Assembly: GCF_019890615.1 (NCBI RefSeq)
Contig: NZ_JAINVZ010000023.1
Span: 1-64,000, forward strand
Length of the DNA stretch: 64,000 nt
Direction of reading: 5' to 3'
Source: Streptantibioticus parmotrematis
Lineage (GTDB): Bacteria; Actinomycetota; Actinomycetes; Streptomycetales; Streptomycetaceae
The position numbers and the translations under genes were made by a program. The notes beneath the pieces were generated by a model that did no database searches, was not told the origin of the DNA, and saw only the letters and a program-made list of their open reading frames with translations. Of the stretch, positions 17,540 through 26,725 are shown piece after piece. Position 1 is the stretch's first letter. Each line of letters starts with the position of its first letter.

Positions 17540-19063
17540 TCAGCTTCGAACCGCGTCCCGGCTGATGCCGTTTGACGACGGTTCGCGTGCGGCGCCCGTT
17601 ACACCCGCAAGTGACCGTTCCGCCCATATGGTCTTACCGCCGGAGCCGTAGCGGGTCCCCCAGCGGTCGGTGAGGCAGCCGACCAGGTACAGCCCGCGGC
17701 CGCCTTCGTCCATCAGTCGGGCGTGGCGCAGATGCGGGGAGGTGCTGCCGGTGTCGGACACCTCGCAGATCAGCGCGTGGTCGTAGATGAGGCGCAGCCG
17801 CACTGGGCCGCCGCCGTAGCGCACGGCGTTGGTGACCAGTTCGCTGACGACGAGTTCGGTGGGGAACAAAGCCTCCGACAGGTGCCAGGTGTCCAACTGC
17901 CGCGCGGTGAGCGTCCGGGCGCGACTCGGGGCCTCGGCAGTGGCGGGCAGCTCCCAGGAGGCGACCCACCGCGGGTCGACGACACGGGTACGGGCCAGCA
18001 GCAGCGCGATGTCGTCGCGGGAGCGGTCCTCGGCCCCGGAGGGCGGCAGGGCGGCCAGCACGCCGTCGCACAGGCTCGCCAGCGGCAGGCCGGTACGCTC
18101 CAGCACCCGGGCCATCGCCTCCTGCGCCGCTTCGGGGCCGCCGGCGCGCAGGGCCAGCAGGCCGTCGGTGTAGAGGGCGAGGAGAGTGCCCTCGGGCAGC
18201 GTCAGTTCGGCGCACTCGAAGCCCGTGCCGCCGAGTCCCAACGGCGGGTTGTCGGGCAGGCGGGGGAAGTCTGCGCGGCCGTCGGGGCGGACGATCGCGG
18301 GCGCCGGGTGCCCCGCGCGGGCGATGGTGCAGCGGCGCGAGACCGGGTCGTAGACGACGTACAGGCAGCTGGCCGCGACGATGCGGTCGGTCTCGTCGTC
18401 GGCCAGCCGGATCACCAAGTCGTCCAGTCTGGCCAGCAGTTCGTCGGGGGCCAGGTCGAGGTCGGCGAGGGTGTGGACGGCGGTGCGCAGCCTGCCCATC
18501 GTCGCGGCGGCGTGCACCCCGTGCCCGGCGACGTCACCGACGACGAGGGCGACGCGGGCGCCGGACAGCTGGATGACGTCGAACCAGTCGCCGCCCACGC
18601 CCGCCTCGCTGTCGGCGGGCAGATAGCGGTGGTGCACCTCGACAGCGTTGGTGGCCTTGACGTCGTGCGGCAGCAGACCGCGTTGCAGGGTGAGCGCCAC
18701 CGCCCGGCTCTCCGTCAACTGCCGTTCGCTCACCCGGGCGCGGCTGATGAGCACGCCGATGACGGCCGCCGCGGCGACGATGCCGAGTTTGATCAGCCAC
18801 ACGGCGGTGTCGCCCGCGGGCACCCGGTAGTGGGCCAGGGCGAAGAAGGCCACGCAGGCGCCGCCGACCAGCGTGGTGGTGCCGACGTTGTGCACCGCCG
18901 CCGACAGCAGCGGGACGACGGCGAGCAGCAGCCCGTAGTGACTGTGCGGGTTGGATCCGAAGACCACGACCACGCAGCCCGCCAGGGCCACGAACGGCGA
19001 GATCCACAGGAGGTTCACGCGCCCGTCCCATGCGGACCCCGACACGCGCGAAGCGGCGGCCAT
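17540..19063 (-). CDS. Membrane SpoIIE phosphatase fused to an RsbW-like ATPase domain
   Basis: 507 residues from ATG 19063 with GAGGAGGT seven bases upstream. About four to five N-terminal membrane segments (residues 15-115) precede a PPM/SpoIIE domain (VGGDWFDVIQL, VVGDVAGHGVHA, LLALYTDGLLA, SRDDIALLLART). The C-terminal HATPase_c domain of the anti-sigma kinase type has an N-box PTELVVSELVTNAVRYGG and a G-loop GGRGLYLVGCL. Having phosphatase and kinase-like domains in one chain is common in streptomycetes. It probably adjusts a partner-switching sigma-factor circuit from a membrane signal. No partner gene is adjacent. Confidence 0.92.
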   Translation of the reverse strand: MAAASRVSGSAWDGRVNLLWISPFVALAGCVVVVFGSNPHSHYGLLLAVVPLLSAAVHNVGTTTLVGGACVAFFALAHYRVPAGDTAVWLIKLGIVAAAAVIGVLISRARVSERQLTESRAVALTLQRGLLPHDVKATNAVEVHHRYLPADSEAGVGGDWFDVIQLSGARVALVVGDVAGHGVHAAATMGRLRTAVHTLADLDLAPDELLARLDDLVIRLADDETDRIVAASCLYVVYDPVSRRCTIARAGHPAPAIVRPDGRADFPRLPDNPPLGLGGTGFECAELTLPEGTLLALYTDGLLALRAGGPEAAQEAMARVLERTGLPLASLCDGVLAALPPSGAEDRSRDDIALLLARTRVVDPRWVASWELPATAEAPSRARTLTARQLDTWHLSEALFPTELVVSELVTNAVRYGGGPVRLRLIYDHALICEVSDTGSTSPHLRHARLMDEGGRGLYLVGCLTDRWGTRYGSGGKTIWAERSLAGVTGAAREPSSNGISRDAVRS

Positions 19064-19211
19064 CTCGAGACCTCCTCGTCCTGTCATCGTACGCCGCATA
19101 CGTGCACCAATCGGGACGTATCCTCATCCATGACAGACGCCTGCCGGGATCTCGCGGTTCCCGGCGCAGGGGGCGGCGGGAGGCAGGAGAGGCGGCGGGA
19201 AGGCGACGGGC

Positions 19212-19877
19212 ATGCGCTACCAGGACCGCGCGCAGGCGGGACGTGAGCTGGCGCGACGGCTGCGGGAGACGCGCGAGCGCGGCGGGCTGCCCGGGGGGAC
19301 GGTCGTGCTGGCGCTGCCGCGCGGCGGGGTGCCGGTCGCCGCCGAGGTCGCGCGGGCGCTGGACGCCCCGCTGGACGTGCTGATCGTCCGCAAGATCGGC
19401 GCCCCGCAGCACGAGGAGTACGCCATCGGCGCGCTCGCGGGCGACGACCCGCCGTACGTCGACGAGTCCGCCGTGGCCGCGCTGCGCCTTGCACCGGAGG
19501 AACTGGACGCGCGCGTGGCGGCGGAACGGGCCGAGGCCCGGCGGCGCGAGGAGTGCTACCGGCGTGGCCGCCCGGCGCCGGACCTCACCGGCCGGTCGGT
19601 GGTCGTGGTCGACGACGGTCTGGCCACCGGCGCGACGGCCCGGGTGGCGCTGCGCCACGTGCGGGGCGCCCGGCCGCGGCGGCTGGTGCTCGCGGTCCCG
19701 GTGGGCGAGGCCGGGGCGGTCGCCGCGCTGGGCGAGGAGGCAGACGAGGTGGTGTGCGGATACCGGCCGCCGCGGTTCATGGCGGTCGGCGAGTGGTACG
19801 ACGACTTCCGGCAGCTGACGGACGCCGAGGTGCTGGACGTCCTGGACGCCCAGGACGGCCGTTCGCCCGGCGGCTGA
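19212..19877 (+). CDS. Phosphoribosyltransferase family protein
   Basis: A 221-residue cytoplasmic protein with the type I PRTase fold. The PRPP loop is VVVVDDGLATGATARVAL, and the N-terminal part has LALPRGGVPVAAEVARAL and a VRKIGAP segment. Stand-alone proteins like this are often found near universal stress proteins and hydrolases, and their base substrate is unknown. It is transcribed alone, divergent from the SpoIIE/ATPase gene, and followed by a hairpin. Confidence 0.88.
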   Translation: MRYQDRAQAGRELARRLRETRERGGLPGGTVVLALPRGGVPVAAEVARALDAPLDVLIVRKIGAPQHEEYAIGALAGDDPPYVDESAVAALRLAPEELDARVAAERAEARRREECYRRGRPAPDLTGRSVVVVDDGLATGATARVALRHVRGARPRRLVLAVPVGEAGAVAALGEEADEVVCGYRPPRFMAVGEWYDDFRQLTDAEVLDVLDAQDGRSPGG

Positions 19878-19922
19878 GGCCCGGTGCGCGCCCGGACGCG
19901 CCGCGCCTGGCACCGGACGACG

Positions 19923-19940
19923 GCCCGGCGCGCGCCGGGC
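19923..19940. terminator. Hairpin downstream of the phosphoribosyltransferase gene
   Basis: An 18-nt perfect palindrome, GCCCGGCGCGCGCCGGGC, begins 46 nt past the stop codon. It is likely a terminator, though the RNA loop would use some of the central pairs. Confidence 0.55.
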
Positions 19941-20014
19941 GGGCGGCCCCCTTCACGCACCGGACGGCGGCGGCCGTATGGCCGGGCGGCGTCCTTCGGG
20001 CCGAGACTGGATCC

Positions 20015-21754
20015 ATGGCCCGGCCCAACGACGAGGTGGCGGCGGTCCTGCAGGAGTACGCCGACCTGCTCGCCATCACCGGCGGTGACGCGTTCAAGTC
20101 CCGCGCGTACGAGAAGGCGGCCCGGGCGCTCGCCGGCCACCCGGCGGACGTCTCGCGGATGGACGCCAAGGCGCTGCGGGCGGTCCCCAACGTCGGCGCG
20201 TCGATCGCCGAGAAGGTCGTCGCGTACTTCCGCGACGGCTCCGTCCCGGAGCTGGACCAGGCGAGGAAGAGCGTGCCGGCCGGGGTGCGGGAGCTGGTCG
20301 CGATCCCGGCGCTGGGCCCGAAGAAGGCCATGACGCTCTACCAGGACCTCGGCATCTCCTCGGTGGACGAGCTGGCCGGGGCGATCCGCTCGGAGCGGCT
20401 GCGCGGCCTGAAGGGCTTCGGGCCGAAGACCGAGGAGAACCTGCTGCACGGCATCGCGCTGCTGCGCCAGTCGGGGCAGCGCGTCCCGCTGGGCACCGCG
20501 ATGGCGGTCGCCGAGGAGGTGGTGGCCGCGCTCACCGAGGTGCCGGGGTGCGAGCGGTGCGCGTACGCGGGATCGCTGCGCAGGATGCGCGAGACCATCG
20601 GCGACGTGGACGTGCTGGTCGCGGCCGACGACTCCGGGCCTGTGATGGAGGCGTTCACCGCCCTGCCGTTCGTCACCGAGATCGTGGCGCACGGCGCCAA
20701 GAAGACCTCCGTACGCACCACCGAGGGGCTCCAGATCGACCTGCGCGTGCTGCCCGCGGACGCCTGGGGCGCCGGGATGGTGTACTTCACCGGCTCCAAG
20801 GCGCACAACGTCCACGTCCGGCAGATCGCCGTGCGCGACGGCCTGAAGCTGTCGGAGTACGGCCTGTTCGACACCGAGTCCGGCGAGCGGGTCGCCTCCG
20901 CGACCGAGGAGGACGTCTACGCGCGGCTGGGCCTGCCGTGGATCCCGCCGACGCTGCGCGAGGACCGCGGCGAGGTGGCCGCCGGGCTCGCGGGCGAGCT
21001 GCCGGACGTGGTGACCCGCGATGCCCTGCGCGGCGACCTGCACACCCACACCGACCTCACCGACGGCGTGGCCACGCTGGAGGAGATGGTCCTCGCGGCG
21101 TCGCGGCTCGGCTACGCGTACTACGCGGTCACCGACCACGCGCCGGACCTGTTCATGCAGCGGATGACCGACGCCAAGATGCTGGCGCAGCGCGAACGGG
21201 TGCGGGAGCTGGACGGCCGCCACCGGCGGATGCGGCTGCTGCACGGCACCGAACTGAACATCGGGCCGGACGGCGCGGTGGACTGGCCGCCTCAGTTCCT
21301 GGCGGGGTTCGACCTATGCGTGGCGTCGGTGCACTCGCACTTCGCCCTCTCGCGCGACGCGCAGACCCGCCGCCTGCTGCGGGCCTGCGAGAACCCGTAC
21401 GTCAACGTCATCGGCCATCCGACCGCCCGCCGCCTCGGCAAGCGCACCGGCATCGACGCCGACCTGGACGCGGTGTTCGCCGCCTGCGCCCGCACCGGCA
21501 CCGCGCTGGAGATCAACGGCCAGCCGGAACGCCTGGATCTGGGCGACGAGGAGATCCTGCGGGCGCGGCAGTACGGGGTGAGGTTCGCCGTGGACAGCGA
21601 CGCCCACTCCACGCCCGGCCTGGACTACGTGCGCTACGGCGTCGGCACCGCCCAGCGCGGCTGGCTCACCGCCGACGACGTGATCAACACCTGGCCGCTG
21701 CGCAAGCTCAAGCGCTTCCTGCGCAAGGAGGGCCGCGAGGAGACCTCGGGCTAG
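20015..21754 (+). CDS. polX: DNA polymerase/3'-5' exonuclease PolX
   Basis: 579 residues, the full bacterial PolX length. Order: helix-hairpin-helix 8-kDa domain (residues 1-90), second HhH (IPALGPKKAMTLYQDLG), fingers (LKGFGPKTEENLLHGI), and palm with the metal-binding pair in RRMRETIGDVDVLVAA. A third palm acid lies in LQIDLRVLPA. The C-terminal PHP domain has GDLHTHTDLTDGVATLEEM, AVTDHAPDLF, GTELNIGPDG, VASVHSHF, VIGHPTARRLG and VDSDAHSTPGLD. It is a gap-filling repair polymerase with an Mn-dependent 3'-5' exonuclease. Its last 4 bp overlap the convergent GH15 gene. Confidence 0.95.
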   Translation: MARPNDEVAAVLQEYADLLAITGGDAFKSRAYEKAARALAGHPADVSRMDAKALRAVPNVGASIAEKVVAYFRDGSVPELDQARKSVPAGVRELVAIPALGPKKAMTLYQDLGISSVDELAGAIRSERLRGLKGFGPKTEENLLHGIALLRQSGQRVPLGTAMAVAEEVVAALTEVPGCERCAYAGSLRRMRETIGDVDVLVAADDSGPVMEAFTALPFVTEIVAHGAKKTSVRTTEGLQIDLRVLPADAWGAGMVYFTGSKAHNVHVRQIAVRDGLKLSEYGLFDTESGERVASATEEDVYARLGLPWIPPTLREDRGEVAAGLAGELPDVVTRDALRGDLHTHTDLTDGVATLEEMVLAASRLGYAYYAVTDHAPDLFMQRMTDAKMLAQRERVRELDGRHRRMRLLHGTELNIGPDGAVDWPPQFLAGFDLCVASVHSHFALSRDAQTRRLLRACENPYVNVIGHPTARRLGKRTGIDADLDAVFAACARTGTALEINGQPERLDLGDEEILRARQYGVRFAVDSDAHSTPGLDYVRYGVGTAQRGWLTADDVINTWPLRKLKRFLRKEGREETSG

Positions 21755-23568
21755 GCGGCCGGCGGCGGGGAGGCCGGGGCGAGCGCGAGTGCCGGTTCGG
21801 TCAGCGCGAACGCGGTGTTGACCAGGGCGACGTGGGTGAAGGCCTGCGGGGTGTTGCCCAGTTGGCGGCCGGCGGCCGGGTCCCACTCCTCCGACAGCAG
21901 CCCCAGGTCGTTGGCGGAGGCCAGCGCCCGTTCGAACAGCTCGTGCGCCTCGCCGCGCCGCCCGATCGCGGCCAGCGCGTCGGCGAGCCAGAAGGAGCAG
22001 GCCAGGAACGCGCCCTCGGTGCCGGGCAGTCCGTCGCAGGCGGTGCCGCCGGAGCGTGCGGGCGGATAGCGGCGCACGAAGCCGCCGTCGTCCAGCTCGT
22101 CGCGCACCGCCTCGACGGTGCGCACCACCCTGGGGTCGTCCGGCGGCAGGAAGCCGGTCCTGACGACGAACAGCGTGGCCGCGTCCAGCTCGCGGCCGCC
22201 GTAGTGGGCGGTGAAGACGCCGCGGCCCGGGTCGTAGGCGCGGGCGCAGACGTCGGCGTGGATGGCGTCGCGCACCGCGCGCCAGCGGTCGATGGGGGCG
22301 GGCAGCCCGGTGGTCTCGGCCATCCGCACCGCGCGGTCGGCGGCCACCCAGGCCAGCACCTTGGAGTGGGTCCAGTGCCTGCGTTCGCCGCGCACCTCCC
22401 ACAGGCCCTCGTCCGCGTCGCCCCAGTGGGCCTCCAGATGGCGCATCAGGGTGCGCAGCAGGCCCCAGACCCGGCGTTCCATCGGGATCCCGGCACGCAG
22501 CGCGAGGTAGAGGGTGTCCACGACCTCGCCGTAGACGTCGAGCTGGAGCTGCCCCACGGCGGCGTTGCCCAGCCGTACCGGCGCGGAGCCCTGGTGGCCG
22601 GGCAGCCAGTCGGCCACGGTCTCGGGCAGCCGCCGCTCACCGGCGACGCCGTAGACGCTCTGCAGGTCGCCGGGCTCGCCCGCGACGGCCCGCACCAGCC
22701 AGTGCCGCCAGGCCTCCGCCTCCTCGCGGAACCCGCCGCGCAGCAGGGCGGACAGCGTCATGCTGGAGTCGCGCAGCCAGCAGAAGCGGTAGTCCCAGTT
22801 GCGCACCCCGCCGAGGGTCTCCGGCAGCGAGGTGGTCGGGGCGGCGACGATGCCGCCGGTGGGCGCGTAGGCGAGCGCCTTGAGGGTGATCAGCGACCGC
22901 AGGACGGCGCCGCGCCACGGACCCCGGTAGCGGCACCCCTCGGTCCAGCGGCGCCACTCCCGGACGGTCTGCTCCAGCTCGCGATCCGGGTCGACCCGGT
23001 GGACGGTGCGCAGGTGGGAGGGCTGCCAGGTCAGGACGAACGGCACGCGGTCACCCGCCCGTACGGTGAATTCCGAGCGGGTGGCGCCGTCGTGCCCGAA
23101 GGTGTGCACACCGGCCGGGACCCGCAGCCAGGCCGAGTCGGGCCCCGCGGTGGCGACGCGGTGGTGCTCGGTGCGCCGCACCCAGGGCGTCACGCGTCCA
23201 TAGTTGAAGCGCGGGCGCAGGTCGCCGCGCATCGGCACGACGCCGCGCAGTCCTTCGACGATGCGCAGCAGGCGGGGCGCGCGGTCGCGGTGCGGCATGA
23301 AGTCGGTGACCCGCACGGCCCCGGTGGCGGTCTGCCAGAACGTCTCGAGCACCAGGCTGTCGCCCCGGTAGGCCCGGCTCTCGCAGGTGTCGGCGCCGAC
23401 CGGCGCGAGCCGCCAGCCGCCGTGCCGCTCGTCGCCGAGCAGGGCCGCGAAGCAGGCGGGCGAGTCGAACCTCGGCAGGCACAGCCAGTCCACACCGCCG
23501 TCCCGTCCCACCAGGGCGGCGGTCTGCAGATCGCCGATCAGGGCGTAGTCCTCGATGCGTCCCGGCAT
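21751..23568 (-). CDS. GH15 family glycoside hydrolase (trehalase/glucoamylase-like, cytoplasmic)
   Basis: A 605-residue protein without signal peptide. It begins MPGRIEDYALIGDLQTAALV with GGVDWLCLPRFDSPACFAALLG, the N-terminal block of actinobacterial cytoplasmic GH15 enzymes. The barrel has VRNWDYRFCWLRDSSMTLSALL and a C-terminal acid region GLLSEEWDPAAGRQLGNTPQAF. Several actinobacterial homologues hydrolyse trehalose and others maltose-type sugars; sequence alone does not decide. It is transcribed divergently from the DUF574/GGDEF-EAL pair. Confidence 0.9.
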   Translation of the reverse strand: MPGRIEDYALIGDLQTAALVGRDGGVDWLCLPRFDSPACFAALLGDERHGGWRLAPVGADTCESRAYRGDSLVLETFWQTATGAVRVTDFMPHRDRAPRLLRIVEGLRGVVPMRGDLRPRFNYGRVTPWVRRTEHHRVATAGPDSAWLRVPAGVHTFGHDGATRSEFTVRAGDRVPFVLTWQPSHLRTVHRVDPDRELEQTVREWRRWTEGCRYRGPWRGAVLRSLITLKALAYAPTGGIVAAPTTSLPETLGGVRNWDYRFCWLRDSSMTLSALLRGGFREEAEAWRHWLVRAVAGEPGDLQSVYGVAGERRLPETVADWLPGHQGSAPVRLGNAAVGQLQLDVYGEVVDTLYLALRAGIPMERRVWGLLRTLMRHLEAHWGDADEGLWEVRGERRHWTHSKVLAWVAADRAVRMAETTGLPAPIDRWRAVRDAIHADVCARAYDPGRGVFTAHYGGRELDAATLFVVRTGFLPPDDPRVVRTVEAVRDELDDGGFVRRYPPARSGGTACDGLPGTEGAFLACSFWLADALAAIGRRGEAHELFERALASANDLGLLSEEWDPAAGRQLGNTPQAFTHVALVNTAFALTEPALALAPASPPPAA

Positions 23569-23780
23569 GCCGGCTCCGTCCGGTGCGGTGCGGCTTCGCC
23601 GTGCTCCATTCTCCCGCCGGGGCGCCCGGGTTCGCCAACGGTCCCCGGCGGCACGCGGGCGCCGCCGCCCGGTGCGGCGGACCGGTGCGGCGCGGTGCCC
23701 GCCCGGTTGCGGCGGGTGGGTGACGGGGGCAGGCTTTCTGTGGCCGAGGGTGGACCTGTCGGCCGAGAAGGGGTGCTCGC

Positions 23781-24587
23781 ATGAAGCGACCGAGGTGGAT
23801 TCCGGAAGGGACGGATCAGGAGACGCCGAACGTCGCCCGGGTCTACGACTGCTACCTCGGCGGGTCGCACAACTTCGCCGCCGACCGGGAGATGGCCCGC
23901 AAGGCCGTGGAGCTGTGGCCCGAACTCCCCAAGATCATGCGCGCCAACCGGGGGTTCCTGCGGCGGGCCGTGCAGTACCTGGCGGAGCGGGGCTTCACCC
24001 GGTTCCTGGACATCGGCTCCGGTATCCCCACCTTCGGCGCGGTCCACGAGGTCGCCCGCCGGATCCAGCCGGATGCGCGAGTGGTCTACGTGGACATCGA
24101 CCCGGTCGCGGTCGCGCACAGCAGGCTGATCCTGGAGGGCGACGAGCGGGCGGCGGTGATCGAGGCGGACATGCGCGAGCCGCGCGCCCTGCTCGCGGAT
24201 CCGGCGGTGGCGGACCTGCTGGCGGCGGGCGAGCCGGTGGCGGTGCTGCTGGTGGCGGTGCTGCACTTCGTCCGCGACGAGGAGGACCCGGTCGGCATCG
24301 TGCGCGTGCTGCGCGACGCCATGCCGCCGGGCAGCGCGCTGGTGCTCTCCCACGCCTCGTTCGAGGGCCGCCCGGACCAGGCGGGCCCGCACCAGGACCT
24401 GTACGCGCGCACCCCGACCCCGTTGACGATGCGGTCCCGGGAGGACGTCGTGCGGCTCTTCGACGGTTTCGAGCTGATCGAGCCCGGGGTGGTCTACCTG
24501 CCCGAATGGCGTCCCGAGCGCCCGGAGTCGGTGGGGCCGCACCCCGAGCGCATGACCGGGCTGGCAGGGGTGGGGCGTCTGTCGTGA
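23781..24587 (+). CDS. DUF574-type SAM methyltransferase (second), coupled to a GGDEF-EAL gene
   Basis: A 268-residue paralogue of the protein at 8874-9686. It shares the N-terminal block NVARVYDCYLGGSHNFAADRE, the SAM loop FLDIGSGIPTFGAVHEVA, the VVYVDIDPVAVAHSRLIL strand, and LHFVRDEEDP and LFDGFELIEPGVVYLPEWRPE. It has no membrane segment. Its TGA overlaps the GTG of the next gene in a GTGA junction, so the two are very probably translated together. Confidence 0.9.
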   Translation: MKRPRWIPEGTDQETPNVARVYDCYLGGSHNFAADREMARKAVELWPELPKIMRANRGFLRRAVQYLAERGFTRFLDIGSGIPTFGAVHEVARRIQPDARVVYVDIDPVAVAHSRLILEGDERAAVIEADMREPRALLADPAVADLLAAGEPVAVLLVAVLHFVRDEEDPVGIVRVLRDAMPPGSALVLSHASFEGRPDQAGPHQDLYARTPTPLTMRSREDVVRLFDGFELIEPGVVYLPEWRPERPESVGPHPERMTGLAGVGRLS

Positions 24588-26725
24588 GCGCCGCACCGAC
24601 GGCGGGCCACGCCGCCGCGCAGGCCGGATTCGAGGAGGCGTGGGCCCGGCTGCTACGGGAGGGCCACGGGGCCGCGGTCCATCCGGGCACCCTCGGCCGC
24701 GTCGTGTCACGCACCATCGAACTGCTGGGCCGGGCACGGGATGCCGAACCGTTCGACCCGGCCCCCGCCGAGCAGGCCGGGGCGCTGCTGGTGGAGGCGC
24801 ACTTCACCGACGCGGCGGTGCTGGCCCGGGCCGTGGAACTGCTGCTGGGCCATCCGGCGGGCGAGCACGCCCCCAAGGTGGCCGGCGCGTTCGCGTCCGG
24901 CTGGACGGTGGCGCTGCGCGACCGCACGCTGCGCGAGCAGGAGGCGATCCGCCTCGCCGCCGACCTGGCCCGCAAGGGCGCGGAGAAGGCCCTGTACGCG
25001 TCGGAGGCGCGGTTCCGGGCGGTCTTCGAGAGCGCCGCGATCGGCATCGGCATCGGCGACGTGAACGGCAACATCCTGGCCGTCAACCGGGCGTTGCAGG
25101 AGATGTTCGGCGCCCGGCCGCAGGACATGCGGGACCTGCGGGTCCCCGAGCTGGTGCACCCGGAGGACACGCCCGGGGTGTGGGAGGCGTACGACGACCT
25201 GGTCAACGGCAGGCGCGAGCACTTCCAGTTCGACAAGCCGTACTACCGCCGCGCCGGCGGCGTGATCTGGACGCATCTGACGGTCTCGCTGATCCGGGAC
25301 GAGGAGGGCGTGCCGCGTTACCAGGTGGCGATGCTGGAGGACATCACCGACCGGCACCGGCTCCAGGAGCGGCTGCGCTTCCAGGCGACCCACGACCCGC
25401 TGACCGGGCTGCCGAACCGGGCGGAGTTCTTCGAGCGGCTGGAGCGGATCTTCGACTCGCCGGAGCCCGGTGCCCGGTTCGGGCTGTGCTCGGTGGACCT
25501 CGACGGCTTCAAGGCCATCAACGACAGCCTCGGGCACGAGACCGGCGACCAGTTGCTGGCGGCGGTCGCGGAACGGCTCGCCTCGACGGTGGCACCGCTG
25601 GGACACCTGGTGGCGCGGCTGGGCGGCGACGAGTTCGTGGTGCTGCTGGAGAGCTGCCTGGGGCACCAGGAGAGCGTCGCGGTGGCGAAGACGGTGCTGG
25701 ACGCGCTCTCCCAGCCGTTCCTGATCGGTGACCAGAAGCTCGCGGTGCGCGCGAGCGTCGGCGTGCTGGAACGCCCGGTCGCGGCGACCACCCCCGGGGC
25801 GGCCATGCGCGCCGCCGACCTGACGCTGTACCGGGCGAAGAAGGAGGGGCGGGGGCGATGGACGCTGTTCGACCCCAAGCGCAACGCGGTGGCGGTCAGC
25901 CGGTACGCGATGTCGGTGCGGATGCCGATGGCGCTGGACCGAGGCGAGTTCTTCATCGACTACCAGCCGTTGTGCTCGCTGCGGGACGGCTCGCTGGCCG
26001 CGGTCGAGGCGCTGGTGCGCTGGCGCCATCCCGAGCTGGGGGTCCTGGGACCGGACGAGTTCGTGGCGACGGCGGAGGAGACCGGGCTGATCATCCCGCT
26101 GGGCCGGTGGGTGCTGGAGCAGGCCTGCGACCAGGCGGCGCGGTGGGCGCGCCGGTTCGGTCCCGGGACGCCGAAGATGAACGTGAACCTGGCCGTGCGT
26201 CAGGCCAGGAACGCGGCGCTGGTCTCGGACGTCGACCGGGTGCTGCGCGGCACCGGTCTCGATCCCTCGGGGCTCCAGCTGGAGATCACCGAGAGCGCGG
26301 TGCTGGGGCCGCGCGACCACGCTTTGCAGGCGATGCACGCGCTGGTGGACATGGGGGTGTCGCTGACCGTGGACGACTTCGGCACCGGCTGGTCGAACCT
26401 GGCGTACCTGCGCGACCTGCCGGTCTCGGGGCTGAAGATCGCCGGGTCGTTCATCTCCGACGTGCACGACCGGCCGAGCCCGCACGACGGCGGCGACGGC
26501 GAGTTGCTCGGCTGGCGGATCGTCAGCGGCCTGGTGTCGCTGGCGCACACCCTGGGCCTGACGGTGACCGCCGAGGGCGTGGAGACCGCGGCGGACGCCG
26601 AACGGCTGCGGGCGATGGGGTGCGACTGGGCGCAGGGCTGGTACTACGGCCGGCCGACCCGGCCGGAGGAGATCACCCGGCGCATCGCGGAGGGGCTCGG
26701 TGACCCCCGGGTACGGCGCGCCTGA
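24584..26725 (+). CDS. PAS-GGDEF-EAL protein (cyclic di-GMP synthesis/degradation)
   Basis: 713 residues from GTG 24584. An N-terminal helical region of about 140 residues, a PAS domain (about 145-260, FESAAIGIGIGDVNGNILAVN), a GGDEF domain with intact GGDEF at 347-351 and THDPLTGLPNRAEFF, and an EAL domain with EAL at 475-477. EAL residues VNLAVRQ, ITES, DDFGTGWSNL, AEGVET and CDWAQGWYYGRP are present, but LKIDRSF reads LKIAGSF (Ala620). No RxxD inhibitory site stands five residues before GGDEF. It appears soluble. Cyclic di-GMP controls development in streptomycetes through BldD, so this may tune differentiation. Confidence 0.92.
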   Translation: MSAAPTAGHAAAQAGFEEAWARLLREGHGAAVHPGTLGRVVSRTIELLGRARDAEPFDPAPAEQAGALLVEAHFTDAAVLARAVELLLGHPAGEHAPKVAGAFASGWTVALRDRTLREQEAIRLAADLARKGAEKALYASEARFRAVFESAAIGIGIGDVNGNILAVNRALQEMFGARPQDMRDLRVPELVHPEDTPGVWEAYDDLVNGRREHFQFDKPYYRRAGGVIWTHLTVSLIRDEEGVPRYQVAMLEDITDRHRLQERLRFQATHDPLTGLPNRAEFFERLERIFDSPEPGARFGLCSVDLDGFKAINDSLGHETGDQLLAAVAERLASTVAPLGHLVARLGGDEFVVLLESCLGHQESVAVAKTVLDALSQPFLIGDQKLAVRASVGVLERPVAATTPGAAMRAADLTLYRAKKEGRGRWTLFDPKRNAVAVSRYAMSVRMPMALDRGEFFIDYQPLCSLRDGSLAAVEALVRWRHPELGVLGPDEFVATAEETGLIIPLGRWVLEQACDQAARWARRFGPGTPKMNVNLAVRQARNAALVSDVDRVLRGTGLDPSGLQLEITESAVLGPRDHALQAMHALVDMGVSLTVDDFGTGWSNLAYLRDLPVSGLKIAGSFISDVHDRPSPHDGGDGELLGWRIVSGLVSLAHTLGLTVTAEGVETAADAERLRAMGCDWAQGWYYGRPTRPEEITRRIAEGLGDPRVRRA

